Below, piece after piece: positions 49,872-58,151 of a stretch of 64,000 bases of DNA (within the stretch, counting starts at the first letter, position 1; each line of letters opens with the position of its first letter). Under the pieces are notes generated by a model. It was given only the letters and a program-made list of their open reading frames with translations. It searched no databases and had not been told where the DNA came from. This stretch comes from Candidatus Sphingomonas phytovorans (GTDB taxonomy: Bacteria; Pseudomonadota; Alphaproteobacteria; Sphingomonadales; Sphingomonadaceae). Where the stretch lies: NCBI GenBank assembly GCA_029202385.1, contig CP119314.1:436501-500500 (forward strand), written 5' to 3'. The position numbers were made by a program, and so were the translations under genes.

Positions 49872-50615
49872 TCATCCGGTCTTGCGAAACAGGGCGAATC
49901 GTTCCTCGCGCGGTTCGAATATGCGGCGGTTGTTCCGGTCGTAACGCCGCGACGGCTCGAGCGAAAGCGGATCGACTAGGAACAGCGGCACGTAGCGTGG
50001 CGCTACCGAAGTTTCCAGAACGCGGAAGACGGTATGGTACAGGAGGAGCAAGCCCCCGGTGGCGAGGTGGCGATCGAAATCTAGCACCGCGCGCTCGAAC
50101 TGCGCGAAGCTGAGGTGCGCGGTCGGATCGGCTGGCCAGTCATGCACCAGTTCGCGCCTGTGGAGCACGCTGAGGCAGACGATCGCGTCAAAGCTTCCTC
50201 CGCCCGCGGCTTCGATGCTGTGGGCAGCGACCAGGGAAACCCCGCGATCGGGGAGGAGTCGCCGGGCGCGGCGCAGACGGGCGCGGTTGATGTCGATTCC
50301 GCTCAGGCGCGCCTTTGGCAGGTAATGGCGGAGCGTCTGTACCTCCTCTCCGGTCGAACAGCCGAACGACAGGATGTGAGGCGCCGGATGGTCATGCAAC
50401 TGATCGCGCAGGGCGGCGAAGAGATGGGGATAGCGATCGATCGCGCTGCGGCCGCCCTGCTGGAAAAGGTCGTCTGAGTGGTCGCGGACCAGCCGTCGTT
50501 CCTCGCGCAGCGCGCTGTCGGCCGCTGTGCGGAGAAGGCCGGCGAGCGGCCGGACACCAGGCACTCGCTTCGCCAGCGCGCGGACAGTGCTGATACCGGT
50601 TGTCAGAGGTCTCAC
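49872..50615 (-). CDS. SAM-dependent methyltransferase (class I, CheR-like motif)
   Basis: 247 residues. The SAM-binding loop is ILSFGCSTGEEVQ (81-93), of the form seen in CheR and related enzymes, with the acidic end of beta-2 in LSGIDINRARL (about 105-115) and the motif IV segment FDAIVCLSVLHRR. An Arg-rich N-terminal helix region precedes. The GTG start overlaps the exporter stop by 4 nt. The substrate is unknown; a small molecule or peptide made by the cluster is the natural guess. Confidence 0.8.
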   Translation of the reverse strand: MRPLTTGISTVRALAKRVPGVRPLAGLLRTAADSALREERRLVRDHSDDLFQQGGRSAIDRYPHLFAALRDQLHDHPAPHILSFGCSTGEEVQTLRHYLPKARLSGIDINRARLRRARRLLPDRGVSLVAAHSIEAAGGGSFDAIVCLSVLHRRELVHDWPADPTAHLSFAQFERAVLDFDRHLATGGLLLLYHTVFRVLETSVAPRYVPLFLVDPLSLEPSRRYDRNNRRIFEPREERFALFRKTG

Positions 50616-52372
50616 GGTATCGTCTCGTTGACACGCCAGAGAGCGGCTTGCTCGCTCAACCGCCCGTCCGCCAGCAGCAGTATCCGGTCGGCATGCGCCG
50701 CCGTGGCGGGCCGATGAGTCACCAACAGCACCGCCAGCATCGGGCGTGCCTGGCGTAGTGCCTCGAACAGTCGTCGTTCGACATCGAGGTCGAGCGCGGC
50801 GGTGGCTTCGTCGAGGATCAGCAGCCGGTCGGCGCGCAGGATCGCTCGCGCCAGTCCGATGCGTTGGCGTTCGCCTTGTGACAGGGTATCGACCACGGCG
50901 AGCATCGGCTGGTCCAGCCCCATCGGTAACCGTGCCACGATCTCGTCGGCCTGGGCGATCGCAAGGGCTTGGCGCAACGCGCTTTCGTCCCAGACAGTAG
51001 AATCGGGAAAGGCGATATTGTCGCGCAGCGTCGTGTCGATCAGCGTGACCGGTGAGGCTGCATAGCCTGTTCCATCGCGCGTCCCGCCGGCCCAGCTGGT
51101 CTCTCCCGTGTCCGGCACGATACGGCCGAGGAGAATATCGACCAGCGTCGATTTCCCGGTGCCCGAACGACCCGTCAGCGCGGTCCAGACCGATGGAGAG
51201 AGCGTCAGATCGACCGAGTCGAGCTGCTGGGGTGCAGTGTGTGTCTCATCGCGCGCGCTATGGGAGTACGATATGTTTGACAGGGTGACGATCGGACCGT
51301 GATCTGCCGTGGCGAGCGGTGCCGGCGTCGGCGTGGACACCGCCAGTGCGGCCATCACGGTATCGAGGTCGGACTGGAAGAAGCTGCGGGTGTGCAACAC
51401 CGAAGCGAGGCGCCTCAGGCTTGGCAGCAGACGGACGCTCACCGCCAGTCCGGTCATCAGCCTTGCCGGCTCGACATGCCCACTCAGCAGTTCGACCGCG
51501 ACCAGCAACAGCAGGCCGATCACGCCCGCGGTTTCGGCCATCGGCAGCATCAGTTCCTGCGACTGGTTCTGCCGGTCCAGCGCGGTCGCCAACCCCTTGG
51601 CGAGTTCGGCATAGCGCTTTCCGAACGCGTCGCCACTGCGATAGAGCCCGATTTCCCGGCTGGTGGCACTGCTGTCGCGCATCCAGCGCTGCAGCGCGGC
51701 GATTCGGTCGAGCCGCAAGCGCGAATAGAAGGAGGCGTTGCGGGTGAGCAGGCGATGGCTCAGCCAGATCAGCACTGCGGGCACGGCCATGGCGAGCAAT
51801 GGCCATGGCCCGGCCACCCAGGCGAACAATGCCAGCAGCGCGGCGACCACGCACGTCTCGCCCAAGCCGTCAGCGACCGCCAGCAGATAGGTGTTGACCA
51901 CGCGCACCGCGCTGTCGGTCGCGCGGATCGATCCCGCCACGGGATCGTGATCCGCCCGGCGATCCATTGCTTCGGCCAGGTGCCGACTATAGAGCTGCCG
52001 GGCCAGCGCGCCAAGCCAGCCGCGCGCAAAACGAGAGCGCATCCGTGCGATCGTCCAGTGCAGCGCATTCTTGACGATCATCAGCGCCACGATCAGCACA
52101 CCGAGCGCCGTCAGTCGATGGCTGACCGGCATGGTGACGAGCCACCCGGTCAGCGCCGGCAGGCGCGACTGCGACGTGTTCATCTCCGTGTTGGCGGCCG
52201 CGACGACGAGCAATACCAGGACGCTTAGCGACACCGCTTCGAGGAGGCCGCGCACGGCCATCAGCACCGGCAGAACCGCCAGTGACCATAGCGATCGCCC
52301 CTGTTGCAGCGTGCGCACGAGATGCGCGAGCCGCCCGATGTCGCCCCAGGCGCGCTCCCACGATCGCATCAC
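50612..52372 (-). CDS. ABC exporter with fused membrane and ATPase domains
   Basis: 586 residues. Membrane domain with six helices (about 28-60, 85-105, 165-210, 275-300), then ATPase with Walker A GRSGTGKST (401-409), signature LSQGE (497-501) and Walker B LLILDE (517-522), and switch His in VTHRP. The Q-loop Gln is missing: GYAASPVTLI stands where most have YVPQ. No peptidase C39 domain. A GTG at 52372 overlaps the preceding stop by 4 nt; ATG at 52369 is an alternative. It probably exports the cluster product. Confidence 0.88.
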   Translation of the reverse strand: MMRSWERAWGDIGRLAHLVRTLQQGRSLWSLAVLPVLMAVRGLLEAVSLSVLVLLVVAAANTEMNTSQSRLPALTGWLVTMPVSHRLTALGVLIVALMIVKNALHWTIARMRSRFARGWLGALARQLYSRHLAEAMDRRADHDPVAGSIRATDSAVRVVNTYLLAVADGLGETCVVAALLALFAWVAGPWPLLAMAVPAVLIWLSHRLLTRNASFYSRLRLDRIAALQRWMRDSSATSREIGLYRSGDAFGKRYAELAKGLATALDRQNQSQELMLPMAETAGVIGLLLLVAVELLSGHVEPARLMTGLAVSVRLLPSLRRLASVLHTRSFFQSDLDTVMAALAVSTPTPAPLATADHGPIVTLSNISYSHSARDETHTAPQQLDSVDLTLSPSVWTALTGRSGTGKSTLVDILLGRIVPDTGETSWAGGTRDGTGYAASPVTLIDTTLRDNIAFPDSTVWDESALRQALAIAQADEIVARLPMGLDQPMLAVVDTLSQGERQRIGLARAILRADRLLILDEATAALDLDVERRLFEALRQARPMLAVLLVTHRPATAAHADRILLLADGRLSEQAALWRVNETIP

Positions 52373-53211
52373 GCGACGCGCTCCACGGCGCTGTCACCCT
52401 GGTGACCAGGGGCGACGCACCACGCCGATCCTGCGTCGGCCTCATCGGCGCCAAGCAACGCGACGTCGACCGCCGCCATCAGGTTGCCGGTGCCTTGCTC
52501 ACGGCCAAGGCCTTGCGCGGCGAGGGCCCGTGCCGCGCGGCGCGATGGCACCCGGAAGCGCAGTGTCCCGGCCTGCACCCATTCGGCGTCGCGCATCAGG
52601 CTGGCATGTGCCAGCGGATGCCAGCGTCGCCAGGCGGGCACGCTGAGCAGCATCACCTGGAACCCGCTGGGGGACTGCAGCCAGATGCTTGCGACCGGGC
52701 GAAACGGTAAGTGGCGCGCGCGCCAGCCGGCGCGCCGGATGCGATAGCCCTTGGCCTGCAACGCCGCCGCGATCGGCATCAGTCTGGTGCCCGCCCGTAG
52801 CATCAGCGTTTGGAGTCCGGTGTGGCGACATACCGGATGGGGATAGAGCGTCTCGCCCAATGCCAGCCCACCGACCGCAAGCGGATATCCCGGTGCCAAT
52901 GCCGGCTCGGCGATCACGTCGGCGACTGTCTCCCGAACGGCGGCGAGGCGCCGCTCCTCAAGCACCCATGCAGTGCGCAGGCGGCGCAACAGCCAAGCCG
53001 GTCCTTCCAGTCCCAGGTCGCGCTGCCGCCATGCCGCCATCGGCAGTACATCCCGCCAGCGCGGGGGATAGGCTGGCTCGCCGTCCACCAGCAGGTCGGG
53101 CATCGCGTCGAGCCACGCTCGCCATGCCGCCCGCGTCTCACCGGGTGGTCCGGCACAGAGCCGCAGCAGTGCCGCGTCGCCCGAAAGTGTCGGGGCATCC
53201 CGTTGCGTCAC
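52369..53211 (-). CDS. degenerate nucleotidyltransferase-like protein (NTP_transf_5 relative)
   Basis: 280 residues. Residues 113-130 (VGGLALGETLYPHPVCRH) align with the active-site region of the preceding gene's product (LKGFPLATTFYPSPACRP), so the two are paralogues. Here the catalytic Asp-x-Asp is replaced by Leu133-Gln-Thr135, and the Lys of LKG by Gly, so nucleotidyl transfer is unlikely. It may bind substrate or regulate the active partner. GTG start overlapping the partner's stop by 4 nt. Confidence 0.65.
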   Translation of the reverse strand: MTQRDAPTLSGDAALLRLCAGPPGETRAAWRAWLDAMPDLLVDGEPAYPPRWRDVLPMAAWRQRDLGLEGPAWLLRRLRTAWVLEERRLAAVRETVADVIAEPALAPGYPLAVGGLALGETLYPHPVCRHTGLQTLMLRAGTRLMPIAAALQAKGYRIRRAGWRARHLPFRPVASIWLQSPSGFQVMLLSVPAWRRWHPLAHASLMRDAEWVQAGTLRFRVPSRRAARALAAQGLGREQGTGNLMAAVDVALLGADEADAGSAWCVAPGHQGDSAVERVA

Positions 53212-54392
53212 GACTGTTCCTGTCGTGTCCCGCGGGCGCGCCGCTCTCGCAGGAACGTCGGTTCACGCCAGCGCCGGATGATTGCCCGGGCGAAGGCGCT
53301 CGGGGAACCCGCACCCCATCGGCGCGCCAGCACGGTGATGAAGGGCAGGGGCGTGTGAAATGCCCTGCCGGCCTGGCGCTGGCAAGCGTTCCAGGCCAGC
53401 CGCAGCCGGAGCGATCGGCCTGAGGAATGCGAGAGCTGTGCCGATTGCCGGAAATAGGCGCGGTCGAAACCGGCCATCGGCAGTGCGGCGAGGCTGTCGA
53501 GAGTCGCGGATGGTATCGGACTGGCGAGATGATCGGCCAGATAGCTGAGTGCCGCCGCGACCAGCCGCCCGCAACGGTGCCGCGCGGCCTCGGCTTCGAG
53601 CAGCGCCCAGCGGAAATCCCGGCCCTGCCGCTTCAGGATGAGATCAGCGTCGAGCATCCAGCGCACTGAAAGCTGATGGATGCTGCGGCCGTAACCATGG
53701 ATGCAGGCGTGCAGCACATGATGTTCGGGTGCCAGCGTGAGTGCTGCTCCGGCACCCAGTGCCTCGAACGGCTGCGCCGCTGCCCAGAGGCCGCCGTCTG
53801 CGCCTTCCCACAGCGACGCGGCAAACACATGGTGATGCAGGTCGACGCTGACGCGGAGATCGGGCTGGTGGAAGGCCATCGCGTGGATATTGATACCCGG
53901 GATCGCCCTGCCTTGTGCTTCCTCGCCACGTGGCACGAAGCCGAGCTTCAGCAGCAGGGCTTCGGCGTTGGGATAATCGGCCGGTGCCACCGCGATGTCG
54001 AGGTCACTCATCGGTCGGCATGCGGGAGATGGATAGAATGTCGTCGCCAGCGGAAAGCCTTTGAGGAACAACGGGCTGATTCGCTCGCCCTCGAAGGCAA
54101 TGCCGATCTGTCGCGCAACGTGCTGGAACAGCATGAAGCGTGCTGCTGTCCGCCGATATCGGATTTCCATGTCGGTTCGGATGGTGTTGGAAAGCTCCTC
54201 CGTGCAGCGCTTGCCCCGCAGCGCCGGCAAGAGGCGCAGGATTCCGGCATCGGCAGTCCGGGCTGCCGCCTTGGCGAGCAGGTCGATCGCGCCGGGCGTC
54301 AAAGGGGCGTCGAGCGCGATCGCGCGTAGGAGATCGCGCAATGCCGGCGCTGGCTCGTCACCGAAGTCGCGCAATCGCGGCCGATCGGTCAC
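53208..54392 (-). CDS. nucleotidyltransferase family protein (NTP_transf_5 type)
   Basis: 394 residues. The Pol-beta-like active site is complete: FLKGFPLATTFYPSPACRPM (109-128) followed by SDLDIAVAP with Asp130 and Asp132, and a third acidic residue Asp184 in VSVDLHHHVF. The rest is helical (RWMLDADLILKRQGRDF). Such proteins occur in clusters with HprK-like kinases and PqqD proteins; the target that is nucleotidylated is not known. GTG start overlaps the HprK-like gene stop by 4 nt. Confidence 0.8.
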   Translation of the reverse strand: MTDRPRLRDFGDEPAPALRDLLRAIALDAPLTPGAIDLLAKAAARTADAGILRLLPALRGKRCTEELSNTIRTDMEIRYRRTAARFMLFQHVARQIGIAFEGERISPLFLKGFPLATTFYPSPACRPMSDLDIAVAPADYPNAEALLLKLGFVPRGEEAQGRAIPGINIHAMAFHQPDLRVSVDLHHHVFAASLWEGADGGLWAAAQPFEALGAGAALTLAPEHHVLHACIHGYGRSIHQLSVRWMLDADLILKRQGRDFRWALLEAEAARHRCGRLVAAALSYLADHLASPIPSATLDSLAALPMAGFDRAYFRQSAQLSHSSGRSLRLRLAWNACQRQAGRAFHTPLPFITVLARRWGAGSPSAFARAIIRRWREPTFLRERRARGTRQEQS

Positions 54393-55348
54393 CGCAGCGA
54401 ATCCGCCAGATCGAACAACAGGTCTGGCACGCCCGCCACGCCGTCACCCAGTTCCAGGCGATAGCTCGGCAGGTCGTGTACCAGGGCAGTGAGCGCGTCG
54501 TACTGCGTGCGGCGGTCCTGCGAGGGGACATGCCGCATGAAACGCAGCCCCGGCATGAACCGGCGGAGCGTCTCGGCGGTGCCGGCCCGTGCCAGCCGTG
54601 GCCGGTCGCTTTGCCCCAGAACCGGGAGCACCAGCGCCCGGATCGGCGCGGCGCGCAGCATCATGTCGCTGTTTGCCGAGCAGGGCAGCAGCATCACGCC
54701 CTTGGCATCCGCCGGTGCTCCGAGTGGCCGGTGCACGTCGCCGGGGAGATGCCGGAACATCGCCTGCGACTGAACGGTGAGGCAACAGCTGCGATACATC
54801 GAATGACCCTCATGCCGCGCGCCGTCGCGCGTCACGATCAGGCAGTCTTCGCCCACCATGCGGAAACCCGCGAGCAGTGCTGCGAGACATGTCGTGGATT
54901 TGCCGCTGCCGTTTGGGCCGACCAGCAACAGTCCCGGTTCTCCCGATCCGCGGGCGATCACTCCGCCATGCACCGCCGGACGTCCCAGCCGTGCCAGCAA
55001 TGGCAGCAGTCCGGCCTGGAACGGGCGCGCCATGCTGAGGCGGGTGAGCGTATCGACACCCGGGAAGGCGCAGATCAGGCGCCGCCGCGCGATGTCGCTC
55101 TCTTCGAGAGACTGCCCGGAAGGAACGGAGACGCCGGTCTCGGCGATACTCCAGGCGTCGATCTCGATCGTCACCTCGGCGTCGATGCAGGTTGATGCGA
55201 TATGGCGGATCGGTTCGAACAGCCGCGCGGCGAGAGCAGGACCCGCGACGCGGATCCGGATGGCGACACCCGCTATGACGACATCTAGCGTCTCCGGTGG
55301 GACGCGAGCACAGGCGGCGGCGAAAGCGGTGCCGGGATCGGCGGTCAT
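54389..55348 (-). CDS. HPr kinase-like protein (HprK-related kinase)
   Basis: 319 residues. The C-terminal kinase core has HGG (127-129), the P-loop GPNGSGKST (144-152) and an acidic GEDCLIV (166-172) matching HprK subdomains. The N-terminal part is not HprK-like. Related kinases in lasso-peptide and other RiPP loci phosphorylate the peptide on a serine, whereas others have unknown substrates. No PTS genes occur here, so a sugar-PTS role is unlikely. ATG overlaps the GT2 stop by 4 nt. Confidence 0.8.
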   Translation of the reverse strand: MTADPGTAFAAACARVPPETLDVVIAGVAIRIRVAGPALAARLFEPIRHIASTCIDAEVTIEIDAWSIAETGVSVPSGQSLEESDIARRRLICAFPGVDTLTRLSMARPFQAGLLPLLARLGRPAVHGGVIARGSGEPGLLLVGPNGSGKSTTCLAALLAGFRMVGEDCLIVTRDGARHEGHSMYRSCCLTVQSQAMFRHLPGDVHRPLGAPADAKGVMLLPCSANSDMMLRAAPIRALVLPVLGQSDRPRLARAGTAETLRRFMPGLRFMRHVPSQDRRTQYDALTALVHDLPSYRLELGDGVAGVPDLLFDLADSLR

Positions 55349-56058
55349 GTCGACCAGTGATGCACGGGGCGCAACGCGCCTTCCTTGCGTCGCCGGTCGA
55401 GGTTGCGCTTTGCGATGGTCAGGAAATCGTCGATGACTTGGTTTGCATTGGCCAGACTGTGGTTGGATCCGTGAATCCGCCGTAACGCCAGCACCTCTTC
55501 AACGATCGCCGGTCTCAACTTCAACGCATCGGCGCGCAGGAACCAGTCCTGGTCAGCGCGGGTGAGCGTGCCGGTGTCGAATGCGCCGACGCGGTCGAAA
55601 GCGGCACGGCGCATGAGGAGACATTGCATCAGTCGCCCGAGCCTCGGGCTGTCGTCGAGTGGTCCCGGCTTTTCCCCGTCCATGGCGATGTGGCGTACGA
55701 GGGTCAGGCTGTAATCGGCTGCCGGGTCAGCTTCGAGCGCCGCAAGTTGGGCCGCGATCTTGCCGGGCAGCCATAGGTCGTCCGCATCGAGAAAGGCAAT
55801 GAAATCCCCACGCGCCAGCACGACGCCGGCATTGCGCGCAGCCGCGACGCCCGCCTGCGCTTGCCGGTGCACGCGGACCCCATCGAAGCCGGCAGCGATA
55901 GCGCCTGACGCATCCGACGATCCGTCATCTACGACGATGACGTCGAGCTCAGCTCCGCGCTGGTGCAGAATACTGGTTAATGCTTGCGCGAGGAAGGTCG
56001 CGCCATTGTGCACCGGAACGATGCAAGAAACACGCGCGCTCGGGCTGCGATCAGTCAC
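55345..56058 (-). CDS. family 2 glycosyltransferase
   Basis: 237 residues, a single GT-A domain. VSCIVPVHNGATFLAQALTS (about 10-29) opens it, VVDDGSSDAS (42-51) binds nucleotide, FLDADDLWLPGK (about 90-101) holds the metal-binding DxD, and the acceptor-site acidic pair lies in LTRADQDWFLRA. No membrane anchor. Start GTG at 56058 with AGGAT upstream; 24 nt separate it from the PqqD-like gene. It probably adds a sugar to the cluster product or to an envelope glycan. Confidence 0.88.
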   Translation of the reverse strand: MTDRSPSARVSCIVPVHNGATFLAQALTSILHQRGAELDVIVVDDGSSDASGAIAAGFDGVRVHRQAQAGVAAARNAGVVLARGDFIAFLDADDLWLPGKIAAQLAALEADPAADYSLTLVRHIAMDGEKPGPLDDSPRLGRLMQCLLMRRAAFDRVGAFDTGTLTRADQDWFLRADALKLRPAIVEEVLALRRIHGSNHSLANANQVIDDFLTIAKRNLDRRRKEGALRPVHHWST

Positions 56059-56082
56059 GACGGTATCCTGAGCCCGTCCGGG

Positions 56083-56559
56083 TCAGGCCCGCAGTGGCGG
56101 ATCGAGGGCAAAGGCCTGTTCCATGTCGTCGAAGGCGAGCAGGCTGGGCGGTGCGTAGGTCACGAAACCGGGCGCACGCCCGACCGGATTTCGTGGCGGA
56201 GTGGCCTCGCCGGTTGGCTCCAGCAGGCCGATTTCGATCAGATGCGCAATGAAGGTACGGACGTCGTGGGCGACATCTTCACTCAATACATCGCAGCTTG
56301 CGGTAATATTTCTGACGATCGTATCAAGATTATCTCCATCTGCAATGGCTTCCCAGATGAAGGCCCCCACTTCATTGGAAGAATAATAGAGTCCGTTCTG
56401 CAGGTTGATGGCGACTAATTCTCCATCCATTACCTTGCCGGCCACGTGGGTCGCTATAGAGATTGGGCAGAATTGCACCTGCGGTCTTTCAATATTTAAG
56501 GGGTCGGAGCTGCTTGTAAAGCTGTTCGCTTCCCTACGAATCGAAGGGGCGAAAGTCAA
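56083..56559 (-). CDS. PqqD-like peptide-binding protein with a C-terminal leader-like tail
   Basis: 158 residues if translated from TTG at 56559, or 131 from GTG at 56478; neither has a strong ribosome binding site. The PqqD fold spans about 39-114: MDGELVAINLQNGLYYSSNE, GAFIWEAI and FIAHLIEIGLLE. PqqD domains bind precursor leader peptides in RiPP pathways. The tail (131-158) carries YAPPSLLAFDDM and LDP, resembling leader recognition sequences of the YxxPxL type. The 5' part is AT-rich relative to neighbours and contains a possible promoter (56493-56520). Confidence 0.8.
   Translation of the reverse strand: MTFAPSIRREANSFTSSSDPLNIERPQVQFCPISIATHVAGKVMDGELVAINLQNGLYYSSNEVGAFIWEAIADGDNLDTIVRNITASCDVLSEDVAHDVRTFIAHLIEIGLLEPTGEATPPRNPVGRAPGFVTYAPPSLLAFDDMEQAFALDPPLRA
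56493..56520 (-). promoter_or_regulatory. possible internal promoter before the PqqD-like gene
   Basis: On the minus strand TTTACA (56520-56515), 16-nt spacer, TAAATA (56498-56493). It lies inside the TTG-initiated frame but just upstream of the GTG at 56478; if used, the mRNA would be nearly leaderless. Confidence 0.35.
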
Positions 56560-56666
56560 TTCGATGAGGTGCCGTCAATGGTCGCCCCGACTGGCTGACG
56601 GGAGCGTGGCGTAGGGCAGGCCGGCGGGGCAAGGCCGGATAGCTATGCGCCCGATGGCAGGTGGCG

Positions 56667-58151
56667 CTACTTGCCTACCCTGCTGCGCAGGTGCTCGGCC
56701 AGCCGGATCGAAAGCGTGATGATCGTGAAGGTCGGATTGGAGATTCCGGTCGATGGAAAGACGGAGGAGCCGGCGACATAGAGATTGTCGAGTGAGTGCA
56801 CCTTCAGGTTAGCGTCGACCACGCCCTGGGTTGGGTCGGCCGACATGCGCGTCGTTCCGATATGGTGACCGTTGACGATTAGCTGGCCCTTCACGCTTTC
56901 CCATGAGGGATAATAGACATCGCCGTTCAGGCCGTTGACGGCGGTTTTGAACAACTGGGTCGACTGGGTGTAGGTCGTCTCGTCCCTTTGGCTGAGCTGC
57001 CATGTGATATGGGTCTGCCGCTGGCCGAAGACCTTGTCGAGCGAATCGGCGAGCGTGACGCGGCTGTCGGGATTCGGGGCCATCTCGAAATAATATTGGC
57101 CGCCGCCGGCCCAGAACCAGCAGCTGCCGATGCCCAGCGCGCGTTGCTGGTCGGCGCTGGGGGAAAACCTGCCCGTCACCGTCACTCCATTCTGGTCCTG
57201 CCACCTCACCGGGCGCGCGCCGGAGAGGGTGTCGCCTTCCATCAGCCTCGTCTGGCCCGCGGTGAGATAGGGTCGCGTAATACGGACGACGCCGTTGGCC
57301 GAAAGCGGGTGGCACATGAAATAGCGCCCGACCTGGTCATGATCGTTGCCGGCATTCGAGAGCAGGAGCTGGCGGGCGTTGGCGACGGCGCCGCATGCCA
57401 GCACGAAGACATCGGCCTTGATGGTGAATTCGGTCGCCTTTTGCGGGGTTGTCCGGACATTCATGCTGGCCACGCGAACTGACTGCACAGCGCCCCGGCT
57501 ATGGTCGATATCGAGCAGGCTGGCGTTCAGGATCACGTCGGCCGCGCTTTCCCCGATGGTGATGCCGTCGAACGTCCGGGTTGAGAAATTCAGATAATTC
57601 TGACCCATGAACTGGTACATTTCGGTGTCGAAACCGGCGAGGCCGGGAACTTCCGCTCCGAGGATGTCGGCCCAATATTCGGCGCTGAAATTATCGGCAT
57701 GGAGCACGCAGAACGCGGCTGCCTTCGCATAATAGGAGTCGAGGTCAGCGCGGCTGATCGGCCAGCCGGGAAAGCCCGGGCGCGCCTCGAAATCGATCGG
57801 GTCGAGTGGCCGGGACTGGCCGCCCCAATGCGCGGAGGTGCCTCCATAGATGCGCTCGCGCTCCCAGGCGCTGTTGGTCTGCCCTGAATAGGGCTGGATC
57901 AGGAACTGGGGCTCGTTGGAGGTGAACAGGCCGTCGGATATCCCGTCATAGAGCAGGGTCTTGTCCGGCCAGCTCGCCTGGAAATTGTCACCGGCAGCGC
58001 GGTAATCGCGGCTTCCCTCGATCAGGGTGACTTTCAGTCCCGCTTTTTGCAGATGCCACGCTGCGGTAATTCCCGCCGGGCCCGATCCGATAATGCATAC
58101 CTGGCTCGAAATTACGGTGCCGTTGGGGATGTCCCTGCCGTCTCTGATCAT
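56667..58151 (-). CDS. GMC-type FAD oxidoreductase
   Basis: 494 residues. FAD site VCIIGSGPAGITAAWHLQKA (18-37); the GGTSAHWGGQSRPLDP segment is the GMC signature 1 region; C-terminal NGHHIGTTRMS holds the paired His (429-430) and SNPTFTI the Asn (about 472) of the active site. GMC enzymes oxidise alcohols, often sugars or sterols; no signal peptide, so cytoplasmic. First gene of the operon, with GAGG upstream of ATG. The other genes follow after 107 nt. Confidence 0.9.
   Translation of the reverse strand: MIRDGRDIPNGTVISSQVCIIGSGPAGITAAWHLQKAGLKVTLIEGSRDYRAAGDNFQASWPDKTLLYDGISDGLFTSNEPQFLIQPYSGQTNSAWERERIYGGTSAHWGGQSRPLDPIDFEARPGFPGWPISRADLDSYYAKAAAFCVLHADNFSAEYWADILGAEVPGLAGFDTEMYQFMGQNYLNFSTRTFDGITIGESAADVILNASLLDIDHSRGAVQSVRVASMNVRTTPQKATEFTIKADVFVLACGAVANARQLLLSNAGNDHDQVGRYFMCHPLSANGVVRITRPYLTAGQTRLMEGDTLSGARPVRWQDQNGVTVTGRFSPSADQQRALGIGSCWFWAGGGQYYFEMAPNPDSRVTLADSLDKVFGQRQTHITWQLSQRDETTYTQSTQLFKTAVNGLNGDVYYPSWESVKGQLIVNGHHIGTTRMSADPTQGVVDANLKVHSLDNLYVAGSSVFPSTGISNPTFTIITLSIRLAEHLRSRVGK

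Noticed and set aside
49128..58151. Lasso-peptide or PQQ biosynthesis cluster
   Set aside because: No asparagine-synthase-like cyclase, transglutaminase-like protease or short precursor for a lasso peptide, and no pqqA, pqqB, pqqC or pqqE; the PqqD domain alone does not define either pathway.
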